NCBI RefSeq assembly: GCF_000003195.3
Contig: NC_012871.2
Span: 57,465,802 to 57,529,801, forward strand
DNA length: 64,000 bases
Direction: 5' to 3'
Source of the DNA: Sorghum bicolor
Lineage: Eukaryota > Streptophyta > Magnoliopsida > Poales > Poaceae
The position numbers and the translations under genes were made by a program. The notes under the pieces are model-generated. The model saw nothing but the letters and a program-made list of their open reading frames with translations, searched no databases and had not been told where the DNA came from. Positions 57,651 to 64,000 of this stretch are shown in pieces (positions within the stretch are counted from its first letter, which is position 1; each line of letters opens with the position of its first letter).

Positions 57651-58876
57651 TGTCAATTTTCACTGCTATATTTTGGTATACAAAATTTGATTAGGGTTGC
57701 GACTGGTGTGGAATTGTGTTCTCAACCTGCGCACCACTAAGAGCTGGGATTTAATGTGAGTGAACATGTCACTCTCAAAAGGAATACTCTTGGAGAGTAG
57801 TTGTTGAGAATATTTCTGATCAACTTCACCTATCTGAATTACATGTCATCTAAGCTCTTTGGTTGTAGAATATTGCATTATGTTGGGTTAATCTTTGGAC
57901 TACTGACTACCATTAAACATTGCGTTTTTACAGTGGCTCTGTTGGGGAAACTTTGCATCTTTCTAATGGTTCTGGTCCAAATATGAATGCTGGTTTTACC
58001 TCTTTAGTGGTCAGATGCTTCTACTGATAATTTTTTCATATGCATATGCATGTATAGCTTTGTCTAGGTAATATTTGATCTCGAACGTGTACCATGTTGC
58101 CACCATAGACTAAAATCATTCTTCTTCATTTGTTACAATAGAGATGGACTTATTGAAGGGCCGGGCGGTGCTGCGGATGGTCAGTCTGCCTTGTCGAAAC
58201 AGAAGCTGAGCCCCTCTCTCACTGCTTGCATCTGGTGCCCCCCACATTTTTGTATGTCTTGTCCATTTTTTGATTGATGTGCTCATGTCCTGCGCTTGTG
58301 AGTTATTACCACTCCAGCATGTGTCGATGCTTGAAGTGATCTCCATGAGCTGAGCGCAAGAAAATTGTCAGGCTATTTGATTGCTCTTGCTACTGAATCC
58401 AGTATTTGTGGTTTGTGATAAATCTGAATTCTTACAATTATAAAACATAGTTTCCGTTTTTTTGTGCCGGGAGATTGATTAGTAGCTTACTGAATATGGA
58501 CATATTTTGTTTAGGGGCAGCAAATAGTATTTTATATGAACGTATTGTTTGGTTAGTAGCTTACTGAGTATGTTGGTTGTCAAAAAAGGTATAGCTGTAG
58601 GTTCTCAAAAGTATAGCTTACGGACCCAAATATGCTAGAAAATTAAGCAAGCTGATACCCAAAGGTATCCCCTCTTTGTATGTATGCGCATGGATCCTGT
58701 TGATCTTTTTCTTGTCCTGCTGTACAGTTTGTTGAGTTGTAGTTTGCTGGCCCATCTTGGACCCCCCCCCCCGCGCGCTTTGTATAGTTGTGGAGTTTCT
58801 CATTGGGGCCTTTCTCTGCTGTATTTATGGTTTAAAAAAATGTATGCACATAAATCATGTGTTTACATAAATGCCC
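57651..58876. other. CACTA interior left of the nested insertion
   Basis: AT-rich, intron-like sequence without a supported coding region. A C run at 58763-58772 is seen. The last five bases (TGCCC) are the target duplication of the nested insertion. Confidence 0.4.
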
Positions 58877-61308
58877 TGTCACACCCGGTTTTAAAGAACA
58901 AAACCAGGCTAGTCATATGTGTGCCCAGGAAGTCCACACATATAACAACAGAAGCAATAATATCAAAAACAGTGTTATATGCGGAAACATACTTATAATT
59001 AACACTTACATAAGAGAATCGTAACACAATAACTAATCTTCAGGCTCAATCTTCACAGGGACGGCTGACTGGGGGTAACATATGCCTAGCACTTCTTGTA
59101 TTCTGAGAACATCCTTCATGATTCCATCGCTGTCCTCATCAACTCTTACTAGTAAACTGGAGTGGTGGGAAATAGCAAGAGTGAGCACATATCGTACTCA
59201 ACAAGTATAACCAGGGGTTCATGAGGCTCAAATGACTGACACTGGTTTAACTGCATTTCGCTTTTAATAGTGGAGAGCATGTTCATAATTTAATAGCAAT
59301 TGTCAAGGTAGCAGTAATAATCCATTAATCACATGATCAAGTGTAAGCATAATTAATTCTTAGCATAAACGATAATCAAATGAACACAACAACTTAACAA
59401 GCTCATCGTCGTCGCAGCAAGAACCCCCAAGGCCGCTCTTAACCGTGAGCACGGCTAGTATACTAGTTTTAACACTCTGCAGAGGTTGTACATCTTTACC
59501 CATGAGTCATGATTTACCCTTTCGCCCGAGGTGATCAGCCTCTTAACCCACTCCCAAGGAAGGTCGGCAGGGATCACTATGAAGCCTTTCAAAAGTTCGT
59601 CTAACATGTTAGGGCCACAAGGTTTCCTTTGCGAGCAGATATAGATACCCCCCTTCCGAATGGCACAATGACGCGCAGCCTATACACATAGGGACAGGGG
59701 CTCGCACTATACCCATGTCTGTTCAGCCCCTCCGCCCTTTCGGGTAACCTCTAACAAGCTAGAAAAGGTCTTCATACTGAGCTAAAGCCAGAGCCATTAT
59801 AGCCCTCATGGTTGCACTGTTGTCCCGGTGATCACTTACAGACAAGATCTCATATAGTTATTTGTCATCTTTTAACGTTCATTGCATAGCTATTAATCAT
59901 CTTACAAGATCATAGATTATATCAAGCACTAGCACATCTACACCAAATGCATAACAAGTAGGTAGCAAGGAATCCAGGTAACAATCATCTATGATTTTGC
60001 TAAGGTCGACAAGGTGATAGCATGCATATGACATATATGTGTAGTTATAAGTGAATAGGTAACAAGGATGATCCCAAGTTATACTTGCCTTAAACACTTG
60101 CTCAATTCTCACATCATCAGCTTTTGGTCATCACCCTCACAAGCGGTTCTCGTCTACTCGTAGCAAGCACCACACATAGGCAAACATACAAGCAACAACA
60201 AAAGCAACTAAGAACAGTACACCACACAAGATTACGCAACATACTAGAAGAGAACAAATTACTATTGTGACGAGAATACATGAAACGATGTAGATGGATC
60301 TACCGTCAACTTTATGGGATTTTATATATTATAATAGAAAAGAAAAGTCTACAAACTTAGTGTATTTCAGTTCAATAAAACCATATGGAAATTATTAACC
60401 TAGATTAAGCAAATCATATTTAAACATAAACCTGAGTTAGAACTATTCATATTTTATTTTCTAAATGTGCTCTCATAATTTATTCTACAAGTCAAGCTTT
60501 ATCTTGCAAAAGAAATAAATGTGTATACGTTTATGCAAGGATCACATTTAATTGTGATAATTATAAATATATGTATTAGCATTAATTTATAAAAGACCGA
60601 AGTATAAACCTATATTGCTTTTAATTAGAATTGTCATAAACATATTAATTAAATTAATATTTAATTTATTTATCACAAGAAAGTATAGAATGAAAGTGCA
60701 AGCAAAGAACGCGAACGTGCAGGTCCTCACCAGCTACAAATCGAAAGCCGACTCAAGATAAGGCAGCAGCATGCTATAGGCAACCACGAAGAATGGTGTC
60801 GATCCAATCGCATCTCCATAGTCTGGATAATAATAAATTTTCTGGTAGCCTGACTCGATTGCACGTAGTAGAAAAAGGATGAAATATAATTTTCTCCACA
60901 ACTGTTGAATAGCAGCAATACGTAAATCTTGATTACCTTCTCGATTAGCGTGTAGCATCAACAACCTATTTTCTACATGGGAGAGCTGTCCACCTCGATC
61001 TGCTGGCGCAAGAGAGACTTCCACGGCAGCAACAGATTGAAGCCAATAAACTTTCTCCGCCTTCAATAAATAATGGAAGCAAGGTATAGCTTTATGGACG
61101 GAACGCCGAACCGAGATGAATCCAACAGCAACGCTAATTTTTGGCCCGGCGGCGGCAGCACAGAAGACGATATGATCTAGCGGCGGCGTGGATCATGATG
61201 CTTATTTTCAAGGGTTTGGAAAGAAAACGATGGATGCTATTTATAGTCGGATACACTAGATGGATATAGAGTTTCTAGGCGTGTGCAATTCGTAGAGATT
61301 GATGATTC

Positions 61309-61366
<58 letters not shown>

Positions 61367-61631
61367 TGATTACTTTATGAGGAAGGGCATGATGTCATCT
61401 TTAACCATGAAGGACGTGGCCTGGTCGATTGCTTCTTTTGAATGTAAATATGTGTCGTCACGTCAACCAAAAGGCCATCAAATTAATTTAGAAAATTTAG
61501 AAACCACTTTTTCATTTAAATTTACATATACTTAAACTAAACTTGGTAAATTTTATACAAATATTAAATCCATTTATTTTGTTTAGTGTTTTCAATGCAC
61601 AACCCAAAATTAAAAGTTTTAGGGTGTGACA
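58877..61631. mobile_element. Putative solo LTR nested in the CACTA element
   Basis: 2755 bp starting TGTCACACCC and ending GGGTGTGACA, flanked by a 5-bp target duplication TGCCC (58872-58876 and 61632-61636). TG...CA ends with a short inverted terminal word and a 5-bp duplication fit an LTR retrotransposon LTR. No gag or pol is present, so it is most likely a solo LTR of a long-LTR gypsy family. Orientation was not determined. Confidence 0.75.
61313..61364. repeat. (AT)n microsatellite
   Basis: About 25 AT dinucleotides, inside the putative solo LTR. Confidence 0.95.
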
Positions 61632-61636
61632 TGCCC

Positions 61637-62529
61637 GCCACAAGTTTGATGGTTGACTGATGATGCTTTACATTTCTCTACCAGACACCGGGCATTATAG
61701 CGAAATATGAGAAGCTCTCTGATTCCTTTGCAGGTCTGTTGTTTGATTGGCTTGGTTTCTTTGGGTTGCAAGTACATGACTCTTGGATGAAAGAACTACC
61801 ACTTCATGTCTAGGAGCTTGGTAAGTGGTAGGAGATCCTTATGATCATGGGGTGTTTTTATATGTCCATTCCTGTTACATGGTTTGTTCATGTTAAGGGT
61901 TAATCACTCCTGTTTGTTCTTTTCAGATAATACCAATTGGCCTAAGATAACTCCAGTTATGTTATTTGTTAATATCTATTAGTATATGGCTAGTGACATT
62001 ATTTATTAATATCTACTTTAGAGGATGCTTCGATTCATGCTTTCGATTCATGCTTTCAGTAGATGACTCCAGTTATTTTAGAGGATGCTTCGATTCATGC
62101 TTTCAGTAGATGATCGCTCTAACACATGCAATATCTTGTCCTTTATGCAGCCTCCGTCGGCGGGTTCGAATAACCCATCTCAGGCGCAAGCAAGCGACGG
62201 TGCTTTTCCTTCACCAGGCACTCAGTTTCCACCCTAGTTCTAGTTTGTTTATCTTTTTCACCACTTGATGGACATGTGATGGACTGTGAACGACTATCGA
62301 CTTGTGAAGATGGATATTGAACCTATTATGTTTATGTCGTCGTGTATGTGAGATATTGTGTGCTTGTGATGTGATATATATGTGGATTTGAGTTTGTGAT
62401 GAGATGGATGCAATATATATGGGCTATATTGTGTTTGTGATATCAGAGATGTGATATATATCTATTATATGTTGTGTTTGTGATTATAGAATCAAAAAAT
62501 AAAAATAAAAAAAATAATTTTAGATCCTT
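61637..62529 (+). pseudogene. Likely 3' end of the CACTA element gene
   Basis: A splice-acceptor-like TTTATGCAG precedes a short frame (62154-62237) encoding a Ser/Gln/Pro-rich tail (SNNPSQAQASDG) that ends in TAG. A TGTGATGTGATATAT-rich stretch follows, of the kind seen as 3' untranslated region in grass CACTA elements. No upstream transposase exons are recognised. Confidence 0.4.
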
Positions 62530-62985
62530 TGTCGGGTGCCCTAGCTCTGGCACCCGGCAAAGCTGGGAAATTCCCAGCTTTGCCGGGTGTCAGGGCCAGG
62601 ACACCCGGCAAAGAATTATTTTTAAAAAAGTTGGAAAACCCTTTGCCGGGTGCTGGCCGCCGGCAAAAAATTCCAAAAAAAAAATCTAAATTCTTTGCCG
62701 GGAGCCTCTGACATGGCACCCGGCAAAGAATCGGCTGACGGCATCTCGCCGTGACGATCACTTTTCTTTGCCGGGAGCCTGGCCCAGCTCCCGGCAAAGA
62801 CTTTGCCGGGTGTCCGACAAAAAGCTCCCGGCAAAGACTCCTTTGCCGGGTCGTTTTTTGCCGGAGGCTCTTTGCCGGGTGCTGCACCCGGCAAAGGCTT
62901 TGCCGGGTGCTGCACCCGGCAAAGGCTTTGCCGGGTGCTTTTGGTATTTTGCTGGGTGCTATTTGCTCCCGGCAAAGCGCCTAAA
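62530..62985. repeat. Right subterminal TTTGCCGGGTGCC repeats of the CACTA element
   Basis: Direct and inverted TTTGCCGGGTGCC units, including tandem palindromes near 62870-62940, run up to the CCTGTAGTG terminus. Confidence 0.88.
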
Positions 62986-62998
62986 TCCTGTAGTGTAT

Positions 62999-63367
62999 CT
63001 CGTCTCAAAAATTATTTTTTGTTTAATTCTAGGTTTAAATAATCACGAGTCAGATTTACTTAACCTTATCAAAAACCTATGTTTCTATCATATTATAAGT
63101 CAAGTCACAACTTTTTGTAGTAATGTATCCCGTCTCAAAAATTATCTTTGTAATTCTATATTTAAATCGAGTCAGATTTTCTTACCGTACCCTTATCAAA
63201 AACTATGTTTCTATTATATTATAAGTGAAGTACAAATCTTTTTTGAACTACATTTATATAAAATAATATCAACATTTATGTCTCTAAATATAATTACTCT
63301 AAATAATATATTCAATCATTAATTAAATTATAGTTACGTTCGTAAAAAAAATAAAATTATAGTTATT
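62999..63367. other. Gene-free stretch
   Basis: AT-rich. The phrase TGTATCTCGTCTCAAAAATTAT near 62995 recurs near 63124, so two related AT-rich segments about 130 bp apart are present. No gene. Confidence 0.4.
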
Positions 63368-63620
63368 TGGTATCCTCTCCGTGCAAAAAAAAATTGTAAT
63401 TCTCGTATTTCAAGAAGTCAAAAGATCTAAACTTTGATTAAAATTATATAACATATACTAACTCTCGAAAAAATAAATAAGTATCATTAGATTAGTTATA
63501 GAATATATTTTTTTAATAAATTTATTCTAATACTCTTACTAGAAACTTGATCAAACTCTTAATCTGGTTTGCCCGGCATGTTTCCCATAACTGTAACTTT
63601 TTATGGACTGAGAGAGTATT
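63368..63620. mobile_element. Degenerate Stowaway-like MITE
   Basis: Left end TATCCTCTCCGTGCAAAAAAA and right end TTTTTATGGACTGAGAGAGTA are imperfect inverted termini of the CTCCCTCCGT type around about 250 bp of AT-rich DNA. Confidence 0.55.
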
Positions 63621-64000
63621 ATGTACTAGTGGTTTTTTATATATATATGGGTTTCATCAAACTTAAAATTGTTTGACTCTTTAAAAATCAAAATTGCACT
63701 ATAATGCAGGGAATATTTTCTTCCTTGCTAAGCTGGGCGACCACGACGAGCTGTTTTATTTTGTTGTTGCTTTGTTCGCGGGTCCGAACAGTTGGCTTAG
63801 TTGGGGCAACCACAAGCAAGTACTAAGCTTTAAGTTTTTTTAATCAGTTGGTAAACCAATGATTATACCAAGCACACATAATGAATAGAGTGGTGTATTT
63901 TTGCTTTTCTTCAACTCAAAATCCATGTGGGAGGAGGACAAGCTATGTGCGAGGGGGGAAATTGATCAAACTTGTACTAGTTGGCTAAATATAGATCTAA
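63621..64000. other. Gene-free end of the window
   Basis: AT-rich intergenic DNA, no feature seen. Confidence 0.4.

Larger units (their letters stand above)
55253..62995. mobile_element. CACTA (En/Spm) element, non-autonomous, TTTGCCGGGTGCC type
   Basis: Starts CACTACGGGAAA and ends CCTGTAGTG, with the 3-bp target duplication TAT (55250-55252 and 62996-62998). The length is 7743 bp, of which 2755 bp plus a target duplication are a nested insertion. Both subterminal regions (55270-55620 with 56550-56700, and 62530-62980) are filled with direct and inverted TTTGCCGGGTGCC units, the expected transposase-binding arrays. No TNP2-type transposase domain is seen. A likely last exon (62154-62237, after TGCAG) and GC-rich 5' exons around 56760-57600 look like the remains of the element's own or a captured gene. 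Confidence 0.88.

Overview
The window looks like nuclear DNA of a panicoid grass, most likely Sorghum or a close Andropogoneae relative. This is inference from several signs: GC-rich single-copy genes in a sea of nested transposons, a Sirevirus-type Copia element with CACCGGAC palindromes, a CACTA element with TTTGCCGGGTGCC subterminal repeats, and many Tourist- and Stowaway-like MITEs. No species search could be run.

Layout. (1) 743-25676 reads as one very large Mutator-like element (MULE) with a 9-bp target duplication TTTCAGATT. It carries two convergent genes: a FAR1/MURA-type transposase on + (1082-4432) and a 12-exon Ulp1/SENP-like cysteine protease gene on - (24488 down to 6108). A young Sirevirus (7424-20600, target duplication CCCTT) sits inside protease exon 7. 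Its parts are LTRs, gag, a pol with three internal stops, and a third ORF in the envelope position. (2) 26286-28862 is a 5'-truncated L1-type LINE on -. (3) 29657-31129 is an intact single-exon UDP-glycosyltransferase gene on -. (4) 33379-35184 is a three-exon class I HD-Zip transcription factor gene on -, with a MITE in intron 2. (5) 35.2-51.7 kb is intergenic. It holds MITEs, a solo Sirevirus LTR (36533-38087), a Pack-MULE carrying a B-box gene fragment (42015-43274, target duplication AGTATAAGA), CACTA debris and a MITE split by another insertion. (6) 51709-54009 is an intact GH81 endo-1,3-beta-glucanase gene on -. (7) 55253-62995 is a non-autonomous CACTA element (target duplication TAT) with a nested 2.75-kb putative solo LTR (target duplication TGCCC).

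The host genes (UGT, HD-Zip, GH81) look unrelated in function and show no sign of working together. The transposase and protease genes of the large MULE do form a unit: convergent genes in one element, a combination known from Kaonashi/CUMULE-type plant MULEs.

The most unusual signal is in the non-coding DNA of that MULE. Introns and the intergenic part, in both gene orientations, carry a G(A/C)AAC or GTTAC pentamer spaced 22-23 bp apart. At 5160-5935 this condenses into an exact 88-bp repeat made of four 22-bp monomers. The same MULE also has an inverted duplication of protease exons 7-8 directly behind the transposase gene, which could give hairpin RNA, and the main protease copy has lost a splice acceptor that the duplicate keeps.
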